The notes: generated by a model not told the origin, from the sequence alone. A stretch of 32,353 bases of DNA from Fimenecus sp052273625 (GCA_052273625.1 DAVZHW010000019.1:1-32353); one strand, 5' to 3'. Counted from the first letter of the stretch, positions 6,701 to 15,441 are shown. A program made the numbers and translations.

Positions 6701-9551
6701 TACGGCTTTGACAAATCAGTCATATACGGTCAATATTAAGAATATTACAGTCGGCGAGTCGGGTATTAAATCCATTACACTCAACGGCGAGGATATAACA
6801 GGACAGACCGAATTTACCGTAAATGAAAACGGCGCATATACCGTTGTGATAACAGCGAATAACGGCCTTTCAAATACGCAGACGCTTAATGTTAATAACA
6901 TTGATAAATCCGCACCCGTTGTCAACGCAATCACTCTTGAGCATAAGGAAAAGGGCGGAATTGCAAGACTTCTCAACGCCTTGACCTTCGGCAAATTCTT
7001 TAATGAGCAGGTTGAAATTACAATTTCAAGCGAGGATATAGGCGTTGCCGGAATTGACAGGGTAGAGTACAGACTTCTCGACGAAAACGGTGAGCCGATA
7101 AGCGATAAATGGAGCGTATATTCTGAAAGCAGCAAGCCTGTTGTTGACCCGAATTTCAAGGGCTATGTTCAGGCAAGAGCCTTTGATAAGGCAGGCAATG
7201 TTTCCGATTATTACCGTTCGGACGGCTTCGTTATTGACGCCGACATACCGACCGACGTCTCTGTTTCTGCCACCTTTAAGGATGAAGCTTATACCGACGG
7301 CAAATGGGTATCGGACAGCGTTGAAATTACGCTTGAGTCCTCTGCTTATTCGGGAATTTACGAATACCTTTACAGAGTTGACGGCGGAAAATGGATTTCC
7401 TCAAAGGACGGAAAAATTACAGCTTCGGAGCAGGGAATACACACCTACGAGTTTAAGGCTGTTTCAAATTCCGACCTTGAAAGCAAGATTACAACATTTA
7501 CCGTAAAAATCGACAGACAGGTGCCGATAATCCGTGTTGATTTCAAGGGAACCTTCGGCAGATGGACAAGCGACGAGGTTGTATTTGACCTCTCAACCCT
7601 TGAAGATTCGCTTTCGGGAATTACTTATTATTACACCGACGGAAGCGGCGAATGGACGGAAATTACCACGGGCGAGGTTATATCGATTCGTGAAAATACA
7701 AATGCAAATTACTCCTTTATGGCGGTAAACGGTGCAGGAACGCAAAGTCCTCCGTCAGACGCATATTATGTTATGATTGATACCGTAACACCTGAAATAG
7801 AACTCGTTAAGGGTGAAATAACCTCTCCGAATTCTCCGTTTACTGTAAGTGTAAACGCTACTACGGGAGCTTCCGGTATTAAGAAGATAACTGTAAACGG
7901 CGCTGATATTACAGACGAAAAGGCATTTACCGTAACCGAAAACGGAACATACAGAGTAATGGTTTTCGCTCAAAACGGACTTTTCAGCGAAAAGGAACTC
8001 ACGGTTACTGATTTTGACAGCTCAGCTCCTAAGATTGAGAGCGTAAGCGTTAAACAGCAGGACGGAAATTCTGTTATAAGACCGATAAGCTCAACCGAGT
8101 TTGCGGTATTTATGAACAACACCGCAGAAATAACGGTCAATGCCTCGGATGCTGAAACGGGCATTGCAAGCATCAGCTACAGGCTTGTAAATTCCGACGG
8201 CTCGGTTATGAGCGATTGGACGGCTTACGATGAAAATGCAAAGCCTGTAATTGACACGGCGTTTAAGGGAACGGTCGAAGCGAAAGCTATCGATAACGCA
8301 GGAAACGTCAGCGAGATTTACAAATCAAGCACCTTTACCGTTGATACCGTAAAGCCCGAAAAGGTTGTTGCAGCCGCTGCTTCGGGAGAGGAAGCATATA
8401 ACGGCGGATATACAAATAAGCCGGTTAAAATCAGCCTTTCCTCAAGTGCTTTCTCGGGAATTTATAACTATGAATACAGAATTGACAACGGCGAGTGGGC
8501 AATTCTCAAATCGAATACGGTAACTGCTCTTGAGGGTGTTCACACCTACGAGTTTAAGGCGGTTTCATATTCGGGACTTGAAAGCGAAACGACCTCACTC
8601 ACGGTTAAAATCGATACCGCAAAGCCGATACTTTCCGTTGCGGTAAGCGGTAAGCTTAATCCCGCCGTGAACAAAAATGTTACCTTTATGCTCGGTGCGA
8701 CAAATTCAGATTCGGGCGTAACATATTACTATAACGACGGTACGGGATTTAAGGCGCTTGACGGCAATATTCTTACCGTTGAGCTTACAAGCGCAAAAAC
8801 ATACACCTTTAAGGCTGTGAATGGCGCAGGAAATGAAAGCGATATTTCCGACGAGTACGTTATAACCGTAGACAAAACCGACCTTTCAAACACCATTGAA
8901 AAAGCTAATTCGCTCGATATGGCAGACGTTACCGACATTACCTCAGCCGACCTTACAAAAGCCATTGCAAGCGGTAATTCGGTACTTGAAAACAGCGGAG
9001 CTACCGTGACGGAGATTTTCGATGCGATATTAGAGCTTGAAAATGCGATGGATAAGCTTGAATACAGCAAGCTTCTTGTCAATGATAATGCTTCGCTTCT
9101 TGTTGACAGAAACACCAACACCCAATATACCTATATGGTAGGCTTAAATCCGACATCGAATACCGTTTCGGAGGTTGAAGCACAGCTTCGCAACAAAAAC
9201 GTTCAGATTGAAATTACAAGGGACGGCAAAAAGCTTTCCGAGACCGATAAGGTCGGAACGGGTTGCATTATCAAGTGCATATCCGCAATAGACCCGAGCA
9301 TTGTTTATGAGGTCGCAACGGTTATCCTTTACGGCGATGTAAACGGCGACGGACTTGTTGACGAAACGGATAAGAATTTGATTTTCGAGGATGCGTTTGA
9401 CGACACCGAAAATATCAAATCGGACAGCGTTTATTACATTGCCGCAGATGTTTCAAAGGACGGCGTGCTCGATATGTTTGACTACTTCTATCTTGACGGT
9501 ATCGCTTCGGGCAACAGAGAGTTTGACCAAACTCAAACACTCTATAAATAA
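3786..9551 (+). CDS. Giant secreted Ig-like repeat protein with C-terminal dockerin
   Basis: This is a 1921-residue exported protein. The signal peptide has a KK start, a hydrophobic core and likely cleavage after VFA near residue 31. Group 2 bacterial Ig-like domains run from about 32 to 692; from 300 they form two alternating A-B pairs marked by WSSADP and VDxNGxVxGLD. Two group 3 (EYVEGETELDL-like) domains follow at about 697-875. A single Ig module (877-962) precedes two tandem copies of a four-module block of about 370 residues (962-1333, 1333-1697). A FIVAR-like helical segment (1699-1767) leads to a dockerin at about 1849-1915 with two calcium loops, DVNGDGLVDETD and DVSKDGVLDMFD. There is no catalytic domain, LPXTG or membrane anchor. 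The dockerin suggests attachment to a cohesin protein. The ligand is unknown. The start has a GGAGG site nine bases upstream. Confidence 0.9.
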   Translation: MVKKTVNKVQSVFLSALLIILTLVPGMSVFAIGESITITDESGNEITSRIEVQEYHTVQLGYKLSDNIPEGSTVVWESNLPLLADVDETGKVTGYDYSKAAIIQLWLDEEVRPLPLIGESLAKSIEKAIKDSGMDPETMNTDLLVSIVRTLAGDTIADSLKNYLDNMNVEITATVYDANGKKLCKDKIDVLVTQNLLAAIAPTGVHITNRKKVPLKVAVGATVQLYGAVSPVRLKQGVKWSIDNGISIGASKVATVSDTGLVTFIGTGKATVKVQPSSALYAAFNDKITFEVVDPADLPVKSFDIVGVENVYEGKTLQLAITNVDPAGAYTGDIVWSSADPTIAVVDNNGLVMGLDGGTVSKKVDITATIGEASTTVNVTVIRSGVTGSLSGIEISGDTVIPNDSPSQYTSTLTPSRLNNNKSVVREWGLLDTATNKTVWATASTPADISTATLDSNGLLIPKSSGVITLVAKATFNGSSVETSIDVIAGKAITDFQITGKSSVTENSTIQLSIANVLPEDHDEALLSTVKWSSADPSIASVDENGVVKGLDAGGYGPGFSAKTTIYATISGVTKSFEVTVRGALINYVTSARIEGNDYVIKDFPVQYTAHFTPKRLDITKVLWGLPTNEGVDPWNASNTLDESKNMENSIASVSKDGLVTGKSAGETTLHLFGRRNFTSHNETTKEITVVEVEPKSITVTAPTKTEYVEGETELDLTNLKVELTYDRADLEKYYGEGLATVSDDQLRVEVTDYTVGEINQKILDDEQYIVVSVVRAGKTYRGVFSITLKSKELTDIEITNPQYKYIEGVTELDLTGLTVKANYANAESEFVTDYTVDTSSFNPKLFNEEQNITVTYTHAGRSASKTFPVIVYGIPVLSVTNGDYDGNWTADRVVFNFDSTNKLDGVKYYFKRENATDWTVLYSNYYVVNTNGDDVYYFKAVNSEGVESEISQGYRVKFDDVKPKFTLAQSVTALTNQSYTVNIKNITVGESGIKSITLNGEDITGQTEFTVNENGAYTVVITANNGLSNTQTLNVNNIDKSAPVVNAITLEHKEKGGIARLLNALTFGKFFNEQVEITISSEDIGVAGIDRVEYRLLDENGEPISDKWSVYSESSKPVVDPNFKGYVQARAFDKAGNVSDYYRSDGFVIDADIPTDVSVSATFKDEAYTDGKWVSDSVEITLESSAYSGIYEYLYRVDGGKWISSKDGKITASEQGIHTYEFKAVSNSDLESKITTFTVKIDRQVPIIRVDFKGTFGRWTSDEVVFDLSTLEDSLSGITYYYTDGSGEWTEITTGEVISIRENTNANYSFMAVNGAGTQSPPSDAYYVMIDTVTPEIELVKGEITSPNSPFTVSVNATTGASGIKKITVNGADITDEKAFTVTENGTYRVMVFAQNGLFSEKELTVTDFDSSAPKIESVSVKQQDGNSVIRPISSTEFAVFMNNTAEITVNASDAETGIASISYRLVNSDGSVMSDWTAYDENAKPVIDTAFKGTVEAKAIDNAGNVSEIYKSSTFTVDTVKPEKVVAAAASGEEAYNGGYTNKPVKISLSSSAFSGIYNYEYRIDNGEWAILKSNTVTALEGVHTYEFKAVSYSGLESETTSLTVKIDTAKPILSVAVSGKLNPAVNKNVTFMLGATNSDSGVTYYYNDGTGFKALDGNILTVELTSAKTYTFKAVNGAGNESDISDEYVITVDKTDLSNTIEKANSLDMADVTDITSADLTKAIASGNSVLENSGATVTEIFDAILELENAMDKLEYSKLLVNDNASLLVDRNTNTQYTYMVGLNPTSNTVSEVEAQLRNKNVQIEITRDGKKLSETDKVGTGCIIKCISAIDPSIVYEVATVILYGDVNGDGLVDETDKNLIFEDAFDDTENIKSDSVYYIAADVSKDGVLDMFDYFYLDGIASGNREFDQTQTLYK

Positions 9552-9564
9552 TTTTATAAACAAT

Positions 9565-9600
9565 AAAAGCTCTGTTTGGAAATCAAACAGAGCTTTTTGC
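9565..9600. terminator. Bidirectional terminator between dockerin gene and ligA
   Basis: A 14-bp perfect stem (arms 9565-9578 and 9584-9597) with a five-base loop has T-runs on both strands because it starts AAAAGC and ends GCTTTTT. It serves both convergent genes. Confidence 0.9.
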
Positions 9601-9612
9601 TGTATATTAAAA

Positions 9613-11601
9613 TTACGCTTTTATCATAGCGGAGAATTCATCCTCCGAGATTATCTTAACGCCGAGATCCTGCGCCTTTTGCAGCTTGCTTCCTGCGGCT
9701 TCTCCGGCTAAAACAAAATCTGTCTTTTTAGAAACGGAGGACGAGGTCTTTCCGCCGTAGGTCTCAATAATTTCAGAAGCCTGCGTTCTTGTAAACTGAC
9801 TTAAAGTGCCCGTCAAAACAAAGGTTTTACCCTCAAATCTGTTGTCAATTACCTTCTTTTCGCTTCTCATATTCAAGCCTGCCGCTTTCAAATCGTCTAT
9901 AAGCTCAATCGCCTGCGGATGCGAGAAGAAATCGACAACCGATTCCGCCATAATTTCGCCGTAGCCGTCGATGGAAAGAATATCATCCTTGCTTGCGGAA
10001 ATGATGCCGTCTATATCCTGAAAACGGTCTGCGAGGAGCTTCGCCGCCTTTTGTCCGATATGACGGATACCGAGCGCAAAAATAAGCTTGCCCAAATCGT
10101 TTTCCTTTGATTTTTCAACCGCTTTTTTGAGATTGTCGGCACTTTTCTTTCCGAGACGTTCAAATTCCGCAACCCTGTCAAAATCAAGCTTGTAAATATC
10201 TGCGGCATTTTTGAGCATACCCTCATTTACAAGCAATTCAAGGTTGGCGTCGCCGAGTCCCTCAATATCCATTGCGTCCCTTGAGCAGAAGTGAATTAAC
10301 ATTCTCAAAAGCTGAGCAGGACAGTCCGGATTGTTACAGCGAATTGCCGCTTCGCCCGCTTCTCTTGTAACCCTCTCTCCGCACGACGGGCAAACGTCGG
10401 GCATTTTGTACGGCTCGGAGCTCTCTGCGTGCTTGCTGACCTCCAAAACCTCGGGGATAATATCGCCTGCTTTTCTGATAATCACCGTGTCGCCTATGCG
10501 TATGCCCTTTTCCTTGATGAAATCCTCATTGTGAAGCGTTGCACGGCTTACGGTTGAACCTGCAACCAAAACGGGCTCAAAAACCGCAGTAGGAGTTAAA
10601 ACACCCGTTCTGCCGACATTTATTTCAATATCAATAAGCTTTGTTTGCTTTTCTTCGGGCGGATACTTCCACGCAAGCGCCCACTTGGGACATTTTGCGG
10701 TGCTGCCTAATTTCTCTCTTTGGTCAAAACGGTTTACCTTTATAACTGCGCCGTCAATATCAAAGGGGAGTGTGCCTCTTATCGAGCCTATCCTGTCAAG
10801 CTCATTTATAACGTCGTCAATATTGTCAAATTCGTTGTAAAACGGAATTGTCTTAAATCCGAGACTCTTAATATAATCAAGTGACTGCTTGTGGGTTTGC
10901 AGGTCTTTTCCGTCAATCTGCTGAATGTTAAATACGAAAATATCAAGCCCTCTCTGTGAGGTTATTTTCGGGTCCTTTTGGCGTAAGCTTCCTGCGGCGG
11001 CATTCCTTGGGTTCTTAAACGGTTTTTCTTCGTTTAATTCCTGCTTTTTGACGATTTCAAAGAACTTTTCTTTGGGCATATAAACCTCGCCGCGCACCTC
11101 GATAAACGGAAGCTTTTCCTTTAACGACAGCGGAATTGAGCGAACTGTTTTAAGGTTTGCCGTAATATCCTCGCCCGTAACGCCGTCGCCTCGTGTAGAG
11201 CCTCTTGAAATAACGCCGTTTGAGTATTCAAGCGATACCGAAAGTCCGTCGATTTTCGGCTCGACAACATACGTTGCGTCGGGACATACCTCTTTAACTT
11301 TTCTGTCAAAGTCAAGCACTTCGCTTGTGTCAAATGCATCTTGCAAGCTTTCCATTTTTACAATATGCGTAACGCTTGAGAACATATTTTTATCAGCCGT
11401 ACCGCCGACTCTGTGAGTAGGGGAATCCGCAGTCAAAAGCTCGGGATATTCTTCCTCGATAGACTTTAACTCACGCATCAGCATATCGTACTCATAGTCC
11501 TCAATATCGTTCTCGTTTTCAACATAATATCTGTATATATGATGGTTAAGCTCTTTTCTTAACTGTTCGGCTCTTGCTTTCTTAACTTCGTAATCGTTCA
11601 T
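9613..11601 (-). CDS. ligA: NAD+-dependent DNA ligase LigA
   Basis: This 662-residue enzyme seals nicks in duplex DNA during replication and repair, using NAD+. The order is the N-terminal Ia domain, the adenylation domain with catalytic K116 in the KIDG motif, the OB domain, a four-cysteine zinc finger (CPSCG...CNNPDC), helix-hairpin-helix repeats and a C-terminal BRCT domain from about 590. Length is normal for the family. Translation starts from ATG after a GGAGG site. The gene is single, with its own promoter and a shared terminator. Nothing is missing. Confidence 0.97.
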   Translation of the reverse strand: MNDYEVKKARAEQLRKELNHHIYRYYVENENDIEDYEYDMLMRELKSIEEEYPELLTADSPTHRVGGTADKNMFSSVTHIVKMESLQDAFDTSEVLDFDRKVKEVCPDATYVVEPKIDGLSVSLEYSNGVISRGSTRGDGVTGEDITANLKTVRSIPLSLKEKLPFIEVRGEVYMPKEKFFEIVKKQELNEEKPFKNPRNAAAGSLRQKDPKITSQRGLDIFVFNIQQIDGKDLQTHKQSLDYIKSLGFKTIPFYNEFDNIDDVINELDRIGSIRGTLPFDIDGAVIKVNRFDQREKLGSTAKCPKWALAWKYPPEEKQTKLIDIEINVGRTGVLTPTAVFEPVLVAGSTVSRATLHNEDFIKEKGIRIGDTVIIRKAGDIIPEVLEVSKHAESSEPYKMPDVCPSCGERVTREAGEAAIRCNNPDCPAQLLRMLIHFCSRDAMDIEGLGDANLELLVNEGMLKNAADIYKLDFDRVAEFERLGKKSADNLKKAVEKSKENDLGKLIFALGIRHIGQKAAKLLADRFQDIDGIISASKDDILSIDGYGEIMAESVVDFFSHPQAIELIDDLKAAGLNMRSEKKVIDNRFEGKTFVLTGTLSQFTRTQASEIIETYGGKTSSSVSKKTDFVLAGEAAGSKLQKAQDLGVKIISEDEFSAMIKA

Positions 11602-11624
11602 AGTCTGCCTCCGTTCTTTTATAT

Positions 11625-11654
11625 ATTATACACCATATTAAGTCATTTTTACAA
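11625..11654 (-). promoter_or_regulatory. Promoter of ligA
   Basis: On the minus strand, TTGTAA (11649-11654) and a perfect TATAAT (11625-11630) are spaced 18 bases, about 24 bases from the start codon. For the divergent carboxypeptidase gene I see only a weak TACAAT at 11667-11672 without a convincing -35. Confidence 0.65.
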
Positions 11655-11697
11655 CGGCGAATATCATACAATTTAGCATAAAGCTCGGAGGTGTGAT

Positions 11698-12852
11698 ATG
11701 AAAAAGATAACAGGCTTAATTTTAACGGTTGTTTTGATGCTTTCCGTGATAAGCGTCAACGCATACGCAAAGGAGCTTCCTGAAATGAAGGTCGAGATAA
11801 ATGCAAAATCGGCAGTCTTAATGGAGGCGTCAACAGGCGAAATTTTAATGAGCAAGAACGCTCACGAAAAGGTGTATCCCGCATCCGTCACTAAGATAAT
11901 GTCATTGCTTCTTGTAACCGAGGCGATAGATCAGGGAAAAATCGCCCTGACCGATACTGTTACGGCGTCGGCGGAGGCGTCCGAAATGGGCGGCTCGCAA
12001 ATATGGCTGAAGCAGGGCGAACAGATGACTGTTGACGATTTGCTGAAGGCGACGGCAATCGCAAGTGCCAATGATGCTTGCTTTGCACTCGGGGAATATG
12101 TAGCCGGAAGCGACACGGCGTTTGTGAAAATGATGAACGACAGGGCAAAGGAGCTCGGAATGAACGATACGGTTTTTGAAAACTGCTCGGGACTTGACGA
12201 TACCGTTCAAAATCATATAACAAGCGCTTATGATGTTGCTATTATGTCAAGGGAATTGCTAAAGCATGAAAGAATACGAAATTACACGACTGTTTGGATG
12301 GATACCTTGAGAGGCGGCGAAACTCAGCTTGTCAATACAAACAAGCTCATAAGATTTTACAAGGGCGCAACGGGACTTAAAACAGGAACGACCTCAAAGG
12401 CAGGCTGCTGCGTCAGCGCAACGGCGGAGCGTGACGGCTTGTCGCTTATTGCTGTCGTTATGGGCAGTGAGTCGAGTAACGACAGGTTTTCGGGTGCAAG
12501 GACAATGCTTGATTGGGGATTTGCAAATTATACGCATACAGAACTTTTAATTGACTCTGCTTTGATAACCGATGTCAATGTAATCGGCGGAGAACAAAAT
12601 AAAATAACTCCGCAAATAACAGAAAAGAAATTCGCCGTAATTGAAAAGGGCAAGGAGGATAAAATAACCGTCGTTCCGGATCTCGCAATAGACGTCGAAG
12701 CGCCGATTGAAAAAAATCAAGTGCTCGGAACGGTCAAGTTTATGCTTGAGGATAAAGAGATAGGAAAAATCAATCTTTGCTCGCCCGAAGCGGTGAAAAA
12801 ACTGACTTTCTATGATTATCTTGTACGATTTATTACTTCACTTTGTCGATAA
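11698..12852 (+). CDS. Serine D-Ala-D-Ala carboxypeptidase (DacF/PBP5 type)
   Basis: This 384-residue exported penicillin-binding protein trims the terminal D-alanine from peptidoglycan stem peptides. A signal peptide (KK start, hydrophobic to VNAYA, cleaved near residue 24) precedes the peptidase S11 domain. The active-site motifs are SVTK (S63, K66), SAN (S123-N125) and KTG (K228-G230). A PBP5-type C-terminal beta domain follows from about 275, ending in a short aromatic/basic tail that could contact the membrane. A CGGAGGTG ribosome site precedes the ATG at 11698. It is likely a single gene or read through into pgi, which has its own promoter. The closest named type is dacF; paralogues in the genome make the exact symbol uncertain. 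Confidence 0.92.
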   Translation: MKKITGLILTVVLMLSVISVNAYAKELPEMKVEINAKSAVLMEASTGEILMSKNAHEKVYPASVTKIMSLLLVTEAIDQGKIALTDTVTASAEASEMGGSQIWLKQGEQMTVDDLLKATAIASANDACFALGEYVAGSDTAFVKMMNDRAKELGMNDTVFENCSGLDDTVQNHITSAYDVAIMSRELLKHERIRNYTTVWMDTLRGGETQLVNTNKLIRFYKGATGLKTGTTSKAGCCVSATAERDGLSLIAVVMGSESSNDRFSGARTMLDWGFANYTHTELLIDSALITDVNVIGGEQNKITPQITEKKFAVIEKGKEDKITVVPDLAIDVEAPIEKNQVLGTVKFMLEDKEIGKINLCSPEAVKKLTFYDYLVRFITSLCR

Positions 12853-12895
12853 TTTAACAAAACCTAATTATTTTTGAAAAATTAACAAATTGTTG

Positions 12896-12924
12896 TTGAA
12901 ATAATATCGGATTTAGAGTAAAAT
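12896..12924 (+). promoter_or_regulatory. Promoter of pgi
   Basis: TTGAAA at 12896-12901 and TAAAAT at 12919-12924 are spaced 17 bases, leaving a leader of about 50 bases before the ribosome site. Confidence 0.65.
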
Positions 12925-12982
12925 ATAGACATAAAAACAGTTTTATAACTCGGATGAGTTGTCGAAGGAGAAAATTTCAGCA

Positions 12983-14323
12983 ATGTCAGTTAAATTGAAT
13001 ACCAAGTATCTTAAAGGCTTTGTCTCGGAGGACGATTTTTCAGCTATCGCAGGCGAAATAGCAAAGGCAGACAAAACCCTTAATGACCGAAGCGGAGAGG
13101 GCAGCGATTTTTTAGGTTGGGTTGACCTTCCCGTTGACTATGACAAGGAGGAGTTTGCAAGAATTAAAAAGGCGGCGGAGAAAATTCGTTCCGACTCTGA
13201 AATTCTTGTTGTTATAGGAATTGGCGGCAGTTATCTCGGCGCAAGAGCCGCTATTGAATTTTGTAAATCGCAGAATTATAACGCAACCGTTAAAAACGGA
13301 CCGCAGATTTTCTTCAGCGGTAACAGCATAAGCTCATCTGCTCTTTACGAGCTTTGTGAGCTTTGCAAGGAAAAGGATTTTTCGGTTAATGTAATCTCTA
13401 AATCCGGCACAACAACAGAGCCTGCCGTTTCCTTTAGAATTTTCAAGAAAATGCTTGAGGAAAAGTACGGTAAGGAAGAGGCTGCCAAGAGAATTTATGT
13501 TACAACAGATAAGGCAAAGGGAACTCTTAAAGAGGTTTCCGACAAGGAAGGTTATGAAGCTTTCGTTGTTCCGGACGACGTAGGTGGCAGATATTCTGTT
13601 CTTACGGCTGTCGGCTTGCTTCCGATTGCAGCTGCAGGCTGCGACATTGACGCTATGATGAAAGGCGCTGCCGACGCAAGAGAGCAGTACACCGACTCGG
13701 ATATTGAAAAGAATGATTGCTACAAGTACGCAGCAGCTCGTAATATCCTTTACAGAAAGGGTAAAGCCGTTGAAATGATGGTTTCTTACGAGCCTGATTA
13801 TACAATGATGAACGAGTGGTTCAAGCAGCTTTTCGGTGAGTCCGAGGGTAAGGACGGCAAGGGACTTTTCCCGTCATCCGCCATCTTCTCGACCGACCTT
13901 CACTCAATGGGTCAGTACATTCAGCAGGGCGAGAGGCTTCTCTTTGAAACGGCTGTTGTATTTGATAAGCCGAAGCACGTTATTAACATTGAGGCAGACG
14001 CTGAAAATGCAGACGGTCTTAACTTCCTTGCAGGAAAGACGATGGACTTCGTAAACGAAAAGGCTTTTCAGGGTACGGTTCTTGCTCATTGCGACGGCGG
14101 AGTTCCGAACATTATTCTTGAGCTTCCCGAAATGAACGAGTACGAGTTTGGTTATCTAGTTTACTTCCTTGAAAAGGCGTGCGCTATCTCGGGCTACACT
14201 CTCGGTGTAAATCCGTTTAATCAGCCCGGCGTTGAGAGCTATAAGAAAAATATGTTTGCTCTCTTGGGTAAGCCCGGTTACGAGGCGCAGAAGGGCGAGC
14301 TTGAAAAGAGACTTGCAGAATAA
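12983..14323 (+). CDS. pgi: Glucose-6-phosphate isomerase
   Basis: This 446-residue glycolytic enzyme interconverts glucose-6-phosphate and fructose-6-phosphate in the cytosol. The sugar-phosphate binding SIS fold shows IGIGGSYLGARA near residue 75 and the phosphate-binding SKSGTTTEP. It also has FGESEGKDGKGLFP with the catalytic glutamate and, near the C-terminus, the family signature GVNPFNQPGVESYKK. Length matches the shorter Firmicutes form. I chose the ATG at 12983 because AAGGAG at 12965-12970 sits just upstream; an in-frame TTG at 12959 lies before that site. It has its own promoter, and the small P-loop gene follows 49 bases later without a terminator. Confidence 0.96.
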   Translation: MSVKLNTKYLKGFVSEDDFSAIAGEIAKADKTLNDRSGEGSDFLGWVDLPVDYDKEEFARIKKAAEKIRSDSEILVVIGIGGSYLGARAAIEFCKSQNYNATVKNGPQIFFSGNSISSSALYELCELCKEKDFSVNVISKSGTTTEPAVSFRIFKKMLEEKYGKEEAAKRIYVTTDKAKGTLKEVSDKEGYEAFVVPDDVGGRYSVLTAVGLLPIAAAGCDIDAMMKGAADAREQYTDSDIEKNDCYKYAAARNILYRKGKAVEMMVSYEPDYTMMNEWFKQLFGESEGKDGKGLFPSSAIFSTDLHSMGQYIQQGERLLFETAVVFDKPKHVINIEADAENADGLNFLAGKTMDFVNEKAFQGTVLAHCDGGVPNIILELPEMNEYEFGYLVYFLEKACAISGYTLGVNPFNQPGVESYKKNMFALLGKPGYEAQKGELEKRLAE

Positions 14324-14372
14324 GGAAATTACCGCACAAGCGGTCATAAATAAATATACAGGAGGAGATTAT

Positions 14373-14792
14373 ATGGTATCTCTTATAATCGGCCACAAAG
14401 GCTCCGGAAAAACAAAGATTTTGGTTGACAACGTTAACGAAGCGGTTGAAAAATCAAACGGTAACGTTATCTGCGTTGAAAAGGAAACTAAGCTTACATA
14501 CGACGTAAGTCACCGTGCAAGACTTGTTTCCACAGACAGCTATTCTGTCAGCGGATTTGACGCATTCTATGGTTTCCTCAGCGGACTTTGTGCAGGCGAC
14601 CACGATATAACAGACATTCTCGTTGACGCTACCTTCAGAATCGGCGGCAGAGATTATGAGGCTCTTGCAGATTTCCTCAAGAAGGTTGACGAGCTTTCAA
14701 AAATCACAGACACACACTTTACATTTACAATTTCAACAGACCTCGAGAATCTTCCCGAGAGAATGTTTGAGTATTGCAAAAAGATTAACTGA
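14373..14792 (+). CDS. Small P-loop nucleotide-binding protein, function unknown
   Basis: This 139-residue soluble protein opens with a textbook Walker A motif, GHKGSGKT, at about residues 8-15. A candidate Walker B is the hydrophobic strand ITDILVDATF in the middle, ending in Asp rather than DE. The C-terminal half looks alpha/beta (LADFLKKVDELSK, then THFTFTISTD). It is too short for a full AAA+, ABC or GTPase domain and lacks an NKxD motif. The start is ATG 14373 with a perfect GGAGGAG site; the longer in-frame extension overlaps pgi and lacks a ribosome site. It is probably co-transcribed with pgi and ends at a strong terminator. I do not recognise a named family. Confidence 0.85.
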   Translation: MVSLIIGHKGSGKTKILVDNVNEAVEKSNGNVICVEKETKLTYDVSHRARLVSTDSYSVSGFDAFYGFLSGLCAGDHDITDILVDATFRIGGRDYEALADFLKKVDELSKITDTHFTFTISTDLENLPERMFEYCKKIN

Positions 14793-14809
14793 TTTTGATT
14801 TTTAATCGC

Positions 14810-14845
14810 ACTGCCGCTGTGATTTCACAGTGGCAGTTTGTTTGT
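14810..14845 (+). terminator. Terminator after the P-loop gene
   Basis: A 13-bp stem with one G-T pair (ACTGCCGCTGTGA against TCACAGTGGCAGT) is followed by TTGTTTGT. It separates pgi and the P-loop gene from the yceD-rpmF unit. Confidence 0.8.
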
Positions 14846-14877
14846 AAAAAGATATTTAAGGAAAATAAATTTAACGG

Positions 14878-14906
14878 TTGACAAATGCCTGTAATATGTA
14901 TATAAT
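14878..14906 (+). promoter_or_regulatory. Consensus sigma-A promoter of yceD-rpmF
   Basis: Perfect TTGACA (14878-14883), 17-base spacer and perfect TATAAT (14901-14906). This is the strongest match to consensus in the window, fitting a ribosomal protein transcript. Confidence 0.9.
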
Positions 14907-14933
14907 ATTTGTGCTACTTTGACGAGGTGTAGT

Positions 14934-15407
14934 ATGTTTATTGAGCTTGAAACGATTTTTAATATTGAAGGTGCTTCTAAGGATTTTTCCTATGAATTTA
15001 CACCCGATGACTGCGACGTTATCCGTTCGGTTAATGTTGACGGCTGCGTTAAAAACCGTGCAGGCATTGTCTTGTTAGAGGGGAATGCAAGGTTTACAAT
15101 TGAAACTGAGTGTGACCGTTGTGCCACGGACATTAAGCGTGAAACTGTATTGCCGTTTGAGCATACATTGGTTTCCAAGCTTAATGATGATGAAAATTGT
15201 GAGCTCTATCTTGTGGAGGATATGCATTTCAATCTTGACGAGCTTATCAGAGAGGACATACTTTTATCCTTGCCGACCAAAATATTGTGCCGTGAGGATT
15301 GTAAGGGAATTTGCCCTTATTGCGGTGCAAATCTGAACGAGGGAAAATGTGATTGCAAAAAGCCGATTGACCCAAGGCTTGAAGCGTTGAAAAATTTCCT
15401 CGAGTAA
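14934..15407 (+). CDS. YceD/DUF177 family protein
   Basis: This 157-residue cytosolic protein belongs to the DUF177 family, usually encoded just before rpmF and linked to 23S rRNA accumulation in bacteria and plants. A CDRC pair sits mid-protein. The C-terminal CREDCKGICPYCG...CDC is the usual cysteine-rich signature, likely metal binding. The ATG at 14934 has a GAGGTG site; an in-frame TTG at 14919 has none. The gap to rpmF is 34 bases and both share one promoter. The family call is secure; the molecular role is not established. Confidence 0.9.
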   Translation: MFIELETIFNIEGASKDFSYEFTPDDCDVIRSVNVDGCVKNRAGIVLLEGNARFTIETECDRCATDIKRETVLPFEHTLVSKLNDDENCELYLVEDMHFNLDELIREDILLSLPTKILCREDCKGICPYCGANLNEGKCDCKKPIDPRLEALKNFLE

Positions 15408-15441
15408 ACAAGTATATTAAGGACATAAAGGAGATATTAAA

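Noticed and set aside
3786..9551. Reading the giant protein as a glycoside hydrolase because of its dockerin
   Set aside because: All segments read as Ig-like, helical or dockerin; no catalytic domain or acid pair could be found.
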